A stretch of DNA of 64,000 nt from Affinibrenneria salicis. Lineage in GTDB: Bacteria > Pseudomonadota > Gammaproteobacteria > Enterobacterales > Enterobacteriaceae. The notes under the pieces were generated by a model. That model saw nothing but the letters and a program-made list of their open reading frames with translations, had not been told where the DNA came from and did not search any database. The translations under genes were made by a program, and so were the position numbers. This document shows positions 47,274 through 56,039 of the stretch, piece by piece (position 1 is the first letter of the stretch; every line of letters starts with the position of its first letter). Where the stretch lies: NCBI RefSeq assembly GCF_008710095.1, contig NZ_VYKJ01000008.1, positions 109,849-173,848 on the forward strand, in the 5' to 3' direction.

Positions 47274-47747
47274 AGAAGGCCTGTCTGAAAAGGGAAGTGG
47301 AGAATACCCTGCAGCTTTCAGCGCGCCAGCGGGCCTGTAGCTGAACGCCCGGGCCTTATCCCTGAGGCTCGCCTTTCGGGGTAGCGCTTGCCGCCGTGCC
47401 GCTACCTGAAGTCTGTGGGATATAGCGTCGCCAAAACGGCGACTACCGCAGCATAATGCGATGGGCTATCAAGATAAATGGAACGATGTTTTATTTATGA
47501 TGCGGATCGTAAAACAGCTGTCTCCCAGACTGACGACAACGTTCGTTAGCGGGCGTGCGCGGCGAGAGAGCACAGCGACGCGAGCCGCCGACAAATATGC
47601 CGGAGAAGGTTTGAACAATGCCGGCGTTAGCCCGCAGAGCGGGGCGCAGGGATGCGCCCCGTCATCGTCCCCGGCGCGCCAGGCTCGGGCATCCCGGGCT
47701 CATCGGCGATGTTGCCGGCAACCTTTATCGGGCTTATTCGGCGCGCA
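47274..47747. other. 474-bp gap between kdgK and the tautomerase gene
   Basis: The gap holds an ERIC-like element (47304-47424). Beyond it is a perfect 8-bp stem with a 4-base loop (GGGGCGCA/TGCGCCCC, 47641-47660), about 90 bases after the tautomerase stop. That stem could end the - strand transcript but has no T-run. Open frames here on the + strand run antisense through the tautomerase and are not supported. Confidence 0.5.
47304..47424. repeat. degenerate ERIC-like element
   Basis: The left end is AATACCCTGCAGCTTTCAG. The right end is CTACCTGAAGTCTGTGGGAT, then ATA. Reverse-complementing one end aligns it with the other over about 20 bases with several mismatches. The length of about 121 bp fits a standard ERIC. 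It lies 31 bases upstream of the kdgK start. Confidence 0.45.
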
Positions 47748-47954
47748 TCAGGTTTTTTTCGCGGCGCGCAGATGCGTGACGCTCTCTCCGCCGATGCCCC
47801 AGTTATCGGTATCCACTTCATCAATGACCACCACGGTGGTGGCCGGGTTTTTACCCAATGTCTCCGCCAGCAGCCGGGTGACGCCGGCAATCAACAGCTT
47901 CTTCTGCTCCGCCGTGGCGCCTTCGCGGGTGATTTTAATATTCACGTAGGGCAT
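47748..47954 (-). CDS. 4-oxalocrotonate tautomerase-family protein
   Basis: This 68-residue small tautomerase has the catalytic Pro immediately after the initiator Met (MPYVNIKITREG) and an Arg near position 11. The length is normal for the 4-OT family, whose members form hexamers. The substrate is not known. It is a single gene between kdgK and yhjD, with AGGAGA about 9 bases ahead of the ATG. Its stop lies close to a hairpin. Many enterobacteria carry such orphan tautomerases. Confidence 0.85.
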   Translation of the reverse strand: MPYVNIKITREGATAEQKKLLIAGVTRLLAETLGKNPATTVVVIDEVDTDNWGIGGESVTHLRAAKKT

Positions 47955-47980
47955 ATCGTTCTCCTGTCAGGGTAAGGAAA

Positions 47981-49006
47981 TCAGGCCGCCGGTGGTTTCT
48001 CCTGACGCCCATTATCATCCGGCGTTTCATCGCCGGAACTATCGCCTTTATAATCTGCTGTGGCAATCCAGGCGGCGCAAAATAGCGTCAGCCGGGCGAA
48101 CAGGTAGAAGAACGCCATCAGGCCGATGACGGAGCCAAACGCGGCGCCGGAAGGCGAACCGGCCAGCCGGGGGAGCGCGACCGTCATGGCGAATTTAATC
48201 GCCTCAAAGCCGAACGCGGCGATCAGCGTGCCGCGAAACAGCGCCTTCTTTTTGGGCTTATGACGCGGCAGGATCCAGAAAATCCACAGAAAAAGCAGAT
48301 AGTTGGCGAGTATGGAGATGGTCAGCGCGATGGAGGTCATCGCCGGGCGCAGCCACTCAATCCCGTCCAGCCCCAGCGCGTGGACAATGGCATTTTGCGC
48401 CGCGCCGGCGATAGAGGTCAAAAATAGCGTGACAATCAGGGCGATCACCAGCCCGGTTAGCGAGATAAAATCCCGCGTGTATTTAAAATAGATTTTCTCT
48501 TCATCGCGCGGATTGCGCTCCCAGACATCACGCGACTGCGCCCGTATCGCTTCGCGCAGGTTGCCCATCCAGCTGATCCCCGAATACAGCGCGATGAGCA
48601 GGCCGGTCAGGCCGACGGTGGTGCGCTGCTGGATCGCCGTGTTGACGGTGCTTTTCAGCGTATTGGCGAGCGTGGGATCGCTGATGCTGTTGACGATTTT
48701 ATTAATCAACTCCGTCAGCAGATCGGGGTTTGACGCCAGCACAAAACCCACGGCGGCGAAAGAGACCATTAAAATGGGAATGAGCGACAGAAATGAAAAA
48801 TAGGTGATGGCGGCGCCGAACTGGTTGCCCATGCGGTCGTTAAAGCGTTCGCCCGCGCGAATAAAATGCGCCACGCTGGGGATGGCCCGAATTCGGTCCA
48901 CCAGGCGTTTGGTCTGCCTGAGCGATTTATTGGCTTTGCCGACCAGCGAGCGGTCGCCGTTGGCGCCGGACTGTGACGGTCGGCGCGGTTCTGCCGGTGT
49001 TGGCAT
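47981..49006 (-). CDS. yhjD: inner-membrane protein YhjD (YihY/BrkB family)
   Basis: This 341-residue polytopic protein nearly matches E. coli YhjD: AIPSVAHFIRAGERFNDR, NQFGAAITYFSFLSLIPI, QQRTTVGLTGLLIALYSGI, WMGNLREAIRAQSRDVWE, and SGAAFGSVIGLMAFFY. It has about six membrane segments and hydrophilic ends. The family is sometimes called ribonuclease BN or BrkB, but no nuclease activity should be assumed. In E. coli a variant of YhjD suppresses loss of lipid A transport, which suggests a lipid-related role. The tautomerase gene follows 26 bases downstream. Confidence 0.92.
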   Translation of the reverse strand: MPTPAEPRRPSQSGANGDRSLVGKANKSLRQTKRLVDRIRAIPSVAHFIRAGERFNDRMGNQFGAAITYFSFLSLIPILMVSFAAVGFVLASNPDLLTELINKIVNSISDPTLANTLKSTVNTAIQQRTTVGLTGLLIALYSGISWMGNLREAIRAQSRDVWERNPRDEEKIYFKYTRDFISLTGLVIALIVTLFLTSIAGAAQNAIVHALGLDGIEWLRPAMTSIALTISILANYLLFLWIFWILPRHKPKKKALFRGTLIAAFGFEAIKFAMTVALPRLAGSPSGAAFGSVIGLMAFFYLFARLTLFCAAWIATADYKGDSSGDETPDDNGRQEKPPAA

Positions 49007-49081
49007 CAGTGTCCCCCGAAATCAGGATAGTGAATGATTTACGCTTACTGATTGATTATAACCGACAATCTGAAACCGCGA

Positions 49082-50143
49082 CTAATGCGTCCGCCCGGGC
49101 GTCGGCTCGCCGTCGCCCAGTAAAACCGCAATCCGCCTGCCCACCGGCGTCAGCTCCAGCAAAATCTTCGCCACGCTGGTTAGCGGCACCGACAGCAGCA
49201 TCCCGACCGTACCCAACAGCCAGCCCCAAAAAATCAAGGATAAAAATACCACCAGCGTGGAGATCCCCAGCCCGCGGCCCATCACGCGCGGTTCGAGAAT
49301 ATTGCCCAGCAGCATATTGATAATGATAAAGCCGGTGGCCACCAGCATGCCGTCGTAAAAACCATTAAACAGCAGCGCCTGGATCACGGGCAGAATGGCG
49401 GCGATGACCGAGCCGATATTCGGAATGTAATTGAGCAGAAAGGCAAAGACGCCCCACATCAGCGAGAAGCGAATGCCGAGCGCCGCCAGCATCAGCCAGA
49501 CCACAATGCCGGTCAGCAGACTGATAGCGGTTTTAATCGCCAGGTATTGGGTGATGCCTCTGACCGCCTGTTGAATACTGACGGTGCCGGCATCGGGGTC
49601 CGCCAGCGCGTTTCTGAGTTTGTAGGGAATATGTTGTACTTCGAACAGCATAAAGACCACGGTCATCAGCAGCAGAAACAGGTTGGTCATGGCGCCGGAC
49701 AGATGGCTGAGCAGCTGCGTCGCCAGATTCATCAATACGCCGGGATCGAAATTGCGCGCCAGCGTATCGGCGGAAAAATGGATATCGAAACGGGCGGCGA
49801 GATCCTGCAGCAGGCGCAGTTTATCGAACAGCAGGCCGCGGAATTGCGGCAGCATGCGGCTGAAATCGTTGAGCGAGGCGCCCAGCACGCCGAATAGCAG
49901 AGTGATGACGGCGATGATCACCAGTATGATCAGCGTAATCGCCAGGGCGCGCGGCAGACGGAAGCGCATCAGCGCGTTGACCACCGGGTTGAGAACGATG
50001 GCCAGGAACATCGCCAGTAAGAAAGGCACGACAATACTGGCCGCCGCTTTAATCCCCGCCAGAATAATGACAACGGAAGCCAGCATAATGGCGATTCGCA
50101 CGCTTTGTCGGGTCAGCGTGGTATGAATGCTGTTTCTTTCCAT
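49082..50143 (-). CDS. yhhT: AI-2E family inner-membrane protein YhhT
   Basis: This 353-residue UPF0118/AI-2E family protein has about eight membrane segments. It is similar to E. coli YhhT (MTVVFMLFEVQHIPYKLRNAL, FLLNYIPNIGSVIAAI, GNILEPRVMGRGLGISTLVVFLSL, WGWLLGTVGMLLSVPLTS). The family includes TqsA and PerM and is thought to move small solutes or signals; the substrate of YhhT is unknown. It is divergent from yhhS with a 370-bp spacer. In E. coli the two are also neighbours. Confidence 0.88.
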   Translation of the reverse strand: MERNSIHTTLTRQSVRIAIMLASVVIILAGIKAAASIVVPFLLAMFLAIVLNPVVNALMRFRLPRALAITLIILVIIAVITLLFGVLGASLNDFSRMLPQFRGLLFDKLRLLQDLAARFDIHFSADTLARNFDPGVLMNLATQLLSHLSGAMTNLFLLLMTVVFMLFEVQHIPYKLRNALADPDAGTVSIQQAVRGITQYLAIKTAISLLTGIVVWLMLAALGIRFSLMWGVFAFLLNYIPNIGSVIAAILPVIQALLFNGFYDGMLVATGFIIINMLLGNILEPRVMGRGLGISTLVVFLSLIFWGWLLGTVGMLLSVPLTSVAKILLELTPVGRRIAVLLGDGEPTPGRTH

Positions 50144-50343
50144 CGGGTTCCGCTTAGTGGTGAAGGAGTTATTGCGCAGTTTAGCCGGTTATGACGGCGG
50201 CCGGTGAGTGTTTCCTGTTCAGATGAGTATGCAAAAACGTTATCAAAGCGCCGTTTGTCAGACTGCTTTATCATCAGAATGCGGTTTGGCGAGGATTAAC
50301 GGTGAATCTTTCAGCAGCCTTGTTTATACTGCACCGTTCGAAT

Positions 50344-50450
50344 TATGCCCTTCATCTTTCAGGTTCAGGCGCGTCGGCTTTTTCCCCGACTCTTCGCTTA
50401 CTAAGCTCCGGCGATGTTGCCCGCCGTCTTCCTGCCCCTGAGGCGACCGG
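50344..50450. repeat. ERIC-like element, degenerate, between yhhT and yhhS
   Basis: The stretch begins TGCCCTTCATCTTTCAGG, then TTCAGGCGCGTCGGC. It includes CTTACTAAGCTCCGG, which resembles the conserved ERIC centre, and then CCGTCTTCCTGC near its end. It parallels the element at 41617-41740. The far end is too altered to place precisely. It occupies much of the 370-bp yhhT-yhhS divergent spacer. Confidence 0.4.
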
Positions 50451-50513
50451 GCGTAAATTCTCTTGCCCGATCGCGGCGATCCCTGTAACGCTGTTAAGTG
50501 AGTTAATCCCTTC

Positions 50514-51722
50514 ATGCCCGTTTCACCAGTTTCGGAAAGCGAACCGAGTTCATTACGCCTTAACCTGCGTATCGTGTCCATCGTCAGCTTTAACTTCGCC
50601 AGCTACCTGACCATTGGGCTGCCGCTGGCGGTCCTGCCCGGCTACATCCATGACCAGATGGGCTACAGCGCATTCTGGGCCGGCCTGGCGATCAGCCTGC
50701 AATATTTCGCCACGCTGATAACGCGCCCCCGCGCCGGCTATTACGCCGACGAGCAGGGACCCAAAAAGGTGGTCTTGTTTGGCCTGGTGGGCTGCCTGTT
50801 AAGCGGCCTGTTTTATGCGCTGGCGGCGTGGACGGAACCGTACCCGCTGCTGGCGCTGGCGCTGTTGTGCGTGGGGCGGGTCATTCTTGGCGCCGGGCAG
50901 AGCTTTGCCGGCACGGGCGCGACGCTGTGGGGGGCCGGTATTGTCGGGTCACAGCATATCGGCCGGGTGATCTCATGGAACGGCGTCGCGACTTACGGCG
51001 CGATGGCGGTGGGGGCGCCGCTGGGCGTGTGGATTAATCACCTGGGCGGGCTCTGGCTGCTGGCCGGCGTGGTGATGCTGGTGGCGCTGGTGGCGATACT
51101 GTTCGCGCTGGGGAGGCCGGCAGTCAGGGTAACGCCAGGCCAACGTATACCGTTCCGCCAGGTGTTGGGCAAAGTCTGGGTATACGGCCTGGTGCTGGGG
51201 TTTGCCTCCGCCGGTTTTGGCGTTATTTCCACTTTTATCACGCTGCTCTATGCTGAGAAGAATTGGGATGGTGCGGCGTTTTCGCTCACGTTGTTCAGTT
51301 GCGCCTTCGTCGGCGCCCGCCTGCTGTTTCCCAACAGCATTAACCGGCGCGGCGGTCTGAACGTGGCGGCGTTCTGTTTTGTTATTGAAATCGTTGGCCT
51401 GCTGCTGGTCTGGGGCGCAGCCTCGCCTGCGTTGGCCAAAGCCGGCGCGCTGTTGACCGGCGCCGGTTTTTCGCTGGTTTTCCCGGCGCTGGGCGTGGTG
51501 GCGGTTAAAGTGGTATCCGGCCAAAATCAGGGCAGCGCGCTGGCGACCTATACGCTGTTTTTCGATATTTCGCTGGGGCTGGTGGGGCCGCTGGCCGGTA
51601 TCGCCATGGCCTGGACCGGCATCCAGTCTATCTATCTGGGGGCCGCCGTACTGGTCTTCGCCGCTCTGCTGCTGACCACCTGGCTGAAAACGCGACCGCC
51701 CGTTCAGACGGCCGACGTTTAG
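50514..51722 (+). CDS. yhhS: MFS transporter YhhS
   Basis: This 402-residue major facilitator has 12 predicted membrane segments and belongs to the UPF0226/YhhS group (SLRLNLRIVSIVSFNFASYLT, GLPLAVLPGYIHDQMGYSAFWAG, TRPRAGYYADEQGPKKVV, GQSFAGTGATLWGAGIVG). In E. coli it has been linked to efflux. The ribosome site is weak (GAGTTAA). In E. coli yhhS lies beside dcrB; here the myo-inositol genes intervene. Confidence 0.9.
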   Translation: MPVSPVSESEPSSLRLNLRIVSIVSFNFASYLTIGLPLAVLPGYIHDQMGYSAFWAGLAISLQYFATLITRPRAGYYADEQGPKKVVLFGLVGCLLSGLFYALAAWTEPYPLLALALLCVGRVILGAGQSFAGTGATLWGAGIVGSQHIGRVISWNGVATYGAMAVGAPLGVWINHLGGLWLLAGVVMLVALVAILFALGRPAVRVTPGQRIPFRQVLGKVWVYGLVLGFASAGFGVISTFITLLYAEKNWDGAAFSLTLFSCAFVGARLLFPNSINRRGGLNVAAFCFVIEIVGLLLVWGAASPALAKAGALLTGAGFSLVFPALGVVAVKVVSGQNQGSALATYTLFFDISLGLVGPLAGIAMAWTGIQSIYLGAAVLVFAALLLTTWLKTRPPVQTADV

Positions 51723-51994
51723 CCCTGAGGCCGCAGGGGCGCGCAGAGCATGGCGGGGTGGCCGTGTCCGATTGCGCGCCATGCCGCCAGCCCGGCCCGT
51801 CGTTCGCCCTTCCCCGGGACGTGTCTGGCCGGGCCGTTTTGCGCGCCTGCTCCGGCGTTTTGAAATTTACCTTTCATTTTCTCCGTTGACGCCGCCGGCG
51901 TCTCCAGACAGAGCACTCCGCTTCTGACGATCAGACCCTCTGTTTTCTTTAGATTTGACCGGATGAAAAAAGATCAGTTTCTTTGTGTTTTTTA

Positions 51995-52008
51995 GAAATA
52001 TTTATTTC
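51995..52008. promoter_or_regulatory. candidate IolR box, distal to iolA
   Basis: GAAATATTTATTTC is a palindrome of the form GAAA-N6-TTTC. It resembles the GGAA-N6-TTCC motif reported for rhizobial IolR of the RpiR family, with one change in each half. Confidence 0.35.
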
Positions 52009-52234
52009 ATTAAATCTCATCATGAAATGCTCATCCGACGGATGCGTTAAGCGGCGAGGAGGAGATAAAACCACCGGGTAAATTGTGATTAATCCCTTAT
52101 TTTACCCGGGGAGAGGGTTTTCAGGCCGTGCCTTAAGGGGCCTGATCTGGCGCGCGTGAGTGTAAAAGAACGGTTTATGTTACGACAAAATGCGATCTCC
52201 AGCATAAAAATTAAATTCCTAAATAAAATTATTT

Positions 52235-52248
52235 GAAATTTTTTTTTC
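52235..52248. promoter_or_regulatory. candidate IolR box, proximal to iolA
   Basis: GAAATTTTTTTTTC, flanked by T and A, gives a 16-bp TGAAA...TTTCA palindrome 108 bases before the iolA ATG. It has the same form as the sites upstream of iolR and iolC. The T-run makes chance similarity more likely here. Confidence 0.35.
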
Positions 52249-52356
52249 ATTAAAATAGAGTTCACCCATAGTCACCGGCTGAATTCCTGCCCGGACGGGT
52301 GCCGGCACGGCGAGCGGCGGCGCGGTGATGTATGTAACCATCAAAAGGGGTGAGAA

Positions 52357-53859
52357 ATGAAAATCACAGGTAACTTTATCGGCGGAAACCTCTGCCAGAG
52401 CAGCAGTCAGCAGACCGTACCTGTTCATAATCCGGCGACGGGTAAAGTCGGGCGCGAAGTCACGCAGAGCACCGCCGATGAAGTGTTGCATGCGATTGAC
52501 ATCGCTCATCAGGCGTTTAAAGGCTGGTCGCAGACGCCGCCTCTGCGGCGCGCCAGAATCCTTTTCAATTTCAAAGCGCTGATGGAAAAACATCGTGACG
52601 AGCTGGCGCAACTGATCGTCAGCGAACACGGTAAAGTGCTTTCCGACGCGCAGGGCGAACTGACCCGTGGAATAGAGGTAATCGAATTCGCCTGCGGCAT
52701 CCCGCATTTACTGAAAGGCGAATACTCTTCCAGCGTAGGCAGCGGCGTGGACAGTTTTTCCATGATGCAGCCGATCGGCGTAGTGGCGGGCATTACGCCG
52801 TTCAACTTCCCGGTAATGGTGCCGCTGTGGATGTTTCCCATCGCGCTGGCTTGCGGCAACACCTTTATCTTAAAGCCGCCGGCTCTGGATCCCACGGCTT
52901 CCGTGCGGATGGCTGAACTGCTGAAAGAGGCCGGTCTGCCGGACGGCGTATTCAACGTTGTGCATTGCGATAACAATCTCGCCAGCCTGTTATATACCGA
53001 CCCGCGCATCCAGGGCGTCAGCTTTGTCGGATCGTCCGGCGTGGCGCAACACATTTACAAAACGGCCAGCGCTCACGGCAAACGGGTGCAGGCGTTTGGC
53101 GCGGCGAAGAACCACGCCATCATTATGCCGGATGCCGAGCTGGACGCGACCGTGAATGCGGTGATGGGCGGCGCTTTTGGTTCAGCCGGCGAACGCTGCA
53201 TGGCGTTGCCGATTGTGGTGGTGGTCGGCGATGATACCGCCGATAAGCTGATCGCCAGACTGAAACCGCTGGTCTCTGAGCTGCGAGTCGGGCCGGGCAT
53301 TGTGGACGGTGAGGAAAATGAGATGGGCCCGGTTATCTCCGCCGCGCATCAGAAAAAGGTGCTGGGCTACATTGATCAGGGCGTAAAAGAAGGCGCGACG
53401 CTGGTTATTGACGGCCGCAATTATCAGGTGCCGGGACATGAGGGCGGGTATTACGTCGGCGGCACGCTGTTTGATAACGTGACGCCGGATATGGTGATTT
53501 ATCGCGAAGAAATTTTCGGCCCGGTGCTGGGCGTGGTGCGCGTCCCGGATTATCAGACCGCCATCAACGTCGTCAACGGACATGAGTTTGGCAACGGAAG
53601 CGCTATCTTCACCAGCAGCGGTCATTATGCCCGTCAGTTTGTGCAGGAGGTAGAAACCGGCATGGTGGGCGTTAACGTGCCGGTACCGGTGCCGATGGCG
53701 TTCCACAGTTTCGGCGGCTGGAAACGCTCCGTGTTTGGCGCGCTTAATGTACACGGACCGGACGGCGTGCGCTTCTATACCCGTATGAAAACAACAACGG
53801 CGCGCTGGCCGACGGGTCAGCAGACCCTGTCTGAATTCAGTATGCCAACGCTGGGTTAA
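52357..53859 (+). CDS. iolA: methylmalonate/malonate-semialdehyde dehydrogenase (CoA-acylating)
   Basis: This 500-residue aldehyde dehydrogenase of the MmsA/IolA group would oxidise malonate semialdehyde, the end product of myo-inositol breakdown, to acetyl-CoA and CO2. Visible features are GITPFNFPVMVPLWMFPIA, the Rossmann FVGSS, and catalytic Cys281 in GSAGERCMALP. It begins a + strand unit with iolB 22 bases downstream. The enzyme could also serve beta-alanine catabolism, since that pathway too yields malonate semialdehyde. This would link it to the pyrimidine cluster at the other end of the window. Confidence 0.92.
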   Translation: MKITGNFIGGNLCQSSSQQTVPVHNPATGKVGREVTQSTADEVLHAIDIAHQAFKGWSQTPPLRRARILFNFKALMEKHRDELAQLIVSEHGKVLSDAQGELTRGIEVIEFACGIPHLLKGEYSSSVGSGVDSFSMMQPIGVVAGITPFNFPVMVPLWMFPIALACGNTFILKPPALDPTASVRMAELLKEAGLPDGVFNVVHCDNNLASLLYTDPRIQGVSFVGSSGVAQHIYKTASAHGKRVQAFGAAKNHAIIMPDAELDATVNAVMGGAFGSAGERCMALPIVVVVGDDTADKLIARLKPLVSELRVGPGIVDGEENEMGPVISAAHQKKVLGYIDQGVKEGATLVIDGRNYQVPGHEGGYYVGGTLFDNVTPDMVIYREEIFGPVLGVVRVPDYQTAINVVNGHEFGNGSAIFTSSGHYARQFVQEVETGMVGVNVPVPVPMAFHSFGGWKRSVFGALNVHGPDGVRFYTRMKTTTARWPTGQQTLSEFSMPTLG

Positions 53860-53881
53860 GCTTGATTATCGGAGTACATAT

Positions 53882-54706
53882 ATGTCTCTTTTGCTGTCGA
53901 AATATCAGACGCCAGACGAGCAGGGACGAATTCAGCAGATTACCCCGGAGAACGCCGGCTGGCGCTATGTCGGCTTCGAGGTTTATCGGCTGCGGTCTGG
54001 TCAACGCCTGCCCTTACGGAGTGCGGATCGGGAGATATGCCTGGTGCTGGTGGCCGGACTGGCGTCCGTTTCGACCAGCAAAGCGGAATATCCGCATATT
54101 GGCAAACGGATGAGCCCGTTTGAGCGTATACCGCCGTATGCGGTCTATATACCGCGCCATAATGACATTGTGGTACAAGCGGAAAGCGATCTGGAGCTGG
54201 CGGTATGCAGCGCGCCAGGCCGTGGCGATCTGCCGACGCGTTTAATCACGCCGGCGGAAATCGGCACCGAACGGCGGGGGAAAGGGCATAACCAGCGTCT
54301 GGTGCATAATATCCTGCCGGACAGCGAGCCGGCGGACAGCCTGCTGGTGGTTGAGGTTTATACCGATGAAGGCAACACCAGTTCTTACCCCAGTCACAAG
54401 CACGATCGTGAAGATTCGCCGGATGAGACCTATCTGGAGGAAACTTACTATCATCGTATCGATCCGCCGCAGGGGTTTTGTCTGCAGCGGGTTTATACCG
54501 ACGACCGCTCGCTGGACCAGTGTATGGCGGTGTACGACCGTGATGTGGTCAAGGTACCGCGCGGTTATCATCCGGTGGCCACGCTGGCCGGTTATGACAG
54601 CTATTACCTGAACGTGATGGCCGGGCCGGTCAGGCAGTGGAAATTTACCTGGGAAGCGGAGCATGGCTGGATTAACGGTCCGGACTATCCGAAGAATAAA
54701 CGGTGA
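53882..54706 (+). CDS. iolB: 5-deoxy-glucuronate isomerase IolB
   Basis: This 274-residue KduI/IolB-family isomerase would convert 5-deoxy-D-glucuronate to 2-deoxy-5-keto-D-gluconate (DKG). The cupin core motif shows metal ligands in YPSHKHDR and EETYYHRI, plus YDRDVVKVPRGYHPV. GGAG lies 8 bases before the ATG. It follows iolA closely and is followed by an intrinsic terminator, so the iolA-iolB unit ends here. Confidence 0.92.
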   Translation: MSLLLSKYQTPDEQGRIQQITPENAGWRYVGFEVYRLRSGQRLPLRSADREICLVLVAGLASVSTSKAEYPHIGKRMSPFERIPPYAVYIPRHNDIVVQAESDLELAVCSAPGRGDLPTRLITPAEIGTERRGKGHNQRLVHNILPDSEPADSLLVVEVYTDEGNTSSYPSHKHDREDSPDETYLEETYYHRIDPPQGFCLQRVYTDDRSLDQCMAVYDRDVVKVPRGYHPVATLAGYDSYYLNVMAGPVRQWKFTWEAEHGWINGPDYPKNKR

Positions 54707-54750
54707 CAGGAAATGTGATCAGGTTATACAGGGGACGTAGCTCTGGTCGG

Positions 54751-54782
54751 CGCCCGCAGCGTATTTTTTGCGGGCGTTTTTT
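54751..54782 (+). terminator. rho-independent terminator after iolB
   Basis: CGCCCGCA (54751-54758) pairs with TGCGGGCG (54769-54776) around a 10-base loop. Six T residues follow (54777-54782). This is a standard intrinsic terminator for the + strand iolAB unit, and it lies against the 3' end of the convergent iolR gene. Confidence 0.85.
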
Positions 54783-54786
54783 GCTG

Positions 54787-55623
54787 TCAGTTGCTGGCGT
54801 TATTCAGCGCCAAAGAAACCGCCAGCGTTTGCGCCAGGCACATGGAGGCGACCTGAGAACGAAACCCATCCACCTGCGCTTCGCGCACGACAAAGCAGAT
54901 ATCGCTGAATGCCGCCAGCGGGCTAACCTGGCTGTCGGTAATCGCAATCTGCTGGGCGCCCTGTTTGGCGCCAAATTCGACCAGCGCCAGCGCTTCCTGC
55001 GAGTAAGGCGAGTAGCTGATGGCGATCACCACATCTTTCGGTTTCACCATACCCAGTTGTTCGGTGAACATACCGCCGAGTCCGTCGATTAAAAAGGCGC
55101 GACGTTCCAGATGGCGTAATGCATAGGTTAAATAACAAGCCACACTAAACGATCGCCGTAATCCAATAACATAGATATTCTCGGCGTTATTCAGTAATTC
55201 CACGGCTTTTTCCAGCTGATCGGCATGAGTCTGTACCGCCAGCTGCTGCAGGGCCTGCGCATTGACCATGGTAAAAACATTTAATATTTCAGCCGGTTTT
55301 TCCGGCGTCACATGCTCGTCGGTCGATGTCTGACGAAATAAACGCGCTCTCTCAGTATAGTTAACCGTTTCTTCCATCAGGTGTTGACGAAAAACCTGTT
55401 TCATTTCATTAAATCCGCTAAAGCCAAAAGCATTAGCAAAGCGAATTAACGTCGAAGGAGGAACATCCGCCTGTACGGCAATAGAAGCAACGGTATCAAA
55501 AGCAATATTGTTGCTGTTGTCGAGAATATAACGCGCTACCTGCTTCAGGCGCTTGCTTAAGGTTTCATAACGATTGCGAATCTCATCTTGCAGCAGCGAA
55601 AGCTGGGTAGGGTTATTATTCAT
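54787..55623 (-). CDS. iolR: RpiR-family regulator IolR
   Basis: This 278-residue regulator has an N-terminal HTH_6 domain (about 1-80: LSKRLKQVARYILDN and IAVQADVPPSTLIRFANAFGFSGFNEMKQ) and a C-terminal SIS sugar-phosphate domain (about 125-260: NIYVIGLRRSFSVACYLTYAL, VVIAISYSPYSQEALALVEF). In enterobacteria and rhizobia such a protein represses myo-inositol genes until a phosphorylated intermediate (from IolC) accumulates. It sits between iolB and iolC. A candidate box (GGAAATAACGTTTC) lies 23 bases upstream of its start, suggesting autoregulation. Confidence 0.88.
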   Translation of the reverse strand: MNNNPTQLSLLQDEIRNRYETLSKRLKQVARYILDNSNNIAFDTVASIAVQADVPPSTLIRFANAFGFSGFNEMKQVFRQHLMEETVNYTERARLFRQTSTDEHVTPEKPAEILNVFTMVNAQALQQLAVQTHADQLEKAVELLNNAENIYVIGLRRSFSVACYLTYALRHLERRAFLIDGLGGMFTEQLGMVKPKDVVIAISYSPYSQEALALVEFGAKQGAQQIAITDSQVSPLAAFSDICFVVREAQVDGFRSQVASMCLAQTLAVSLALNNASN

Positions 55624-56039
55624 TCTGTAGACTCACGGCTTGAGAGGAAATAACGTTTCAATATAACTATTCTATCAGATGAACAGAAGGTTTCATTTCT
55701 GTAAGAAATAATTATTTTAGTACAACATGAATCACTTCACAGAACGGTGGCGTGGCCTTGGAAGATGCATCTTCGGATGAAAATCCTCCCTGATCCTTAA
55801 CCTTTCTGGTATTGCTCTAATCTTCAGGTCTTGCCTTAAGCGCTCGCTATTGCTCCCCGGCCGCCAGTGCCGTTCCCGTCCGGCCATCCGGTGAGCATGA
55901 TGTTTCCGTCTGCGGCGGCTGTCCGTCAATTACCGATGAGAATGAGATGAGGGTGAAATAAGCGCGGAGACGATATTAGTGCAAAGCCATCGTTACCCAT
56001 CATCCTGGACAGGCAACGAGAGCTGGCGTGCTGCGGATT
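55624..56039. other. 416-bp gap between iolC and iolR
   Basis: Both neighbours are on the - strand. The 120 bases next to iolR are AT-rich and contain the candidate box at 55646-55659, so the iolR promoter should be here. The rest shows no gene, and I found no clear terminator for iolC. Confidence 0.5.
55646..55659. promoter_or_regulatory. candidate IolR box upstream of iolR
   Basis: GGAAATAACGTTTC matches the GGAA-N6-TTCC form at 7 of 8 defined bases and lies 23 bases upstream of the iolR start. Autoregulation is typical of RpiR-family repressors. Confidence 0.45.

Larger units (their letters stand above)
51723..52356. other. 634-bp control region upstream of iolA
   Basis: No gene is seen. 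Two GAAA-N6-TTTC palindromes (51995-52008 and 52235-52248) resemble the other iol sites. An inverted repeat CCGGGTAAA/TTTACCCGG (52074-52082 and 52101-52109) lies between them. The 120 bases before iolA end with GGGGTGAG as ribosome site. Confidence 0.55.

Noticed and set aside
47641..47660. GGGGCGCA/TGCGCCCC hairpin as an intrinsic terminator
   Set aside because: No T-run on either strand; left as a possible structure in the gap entry only.
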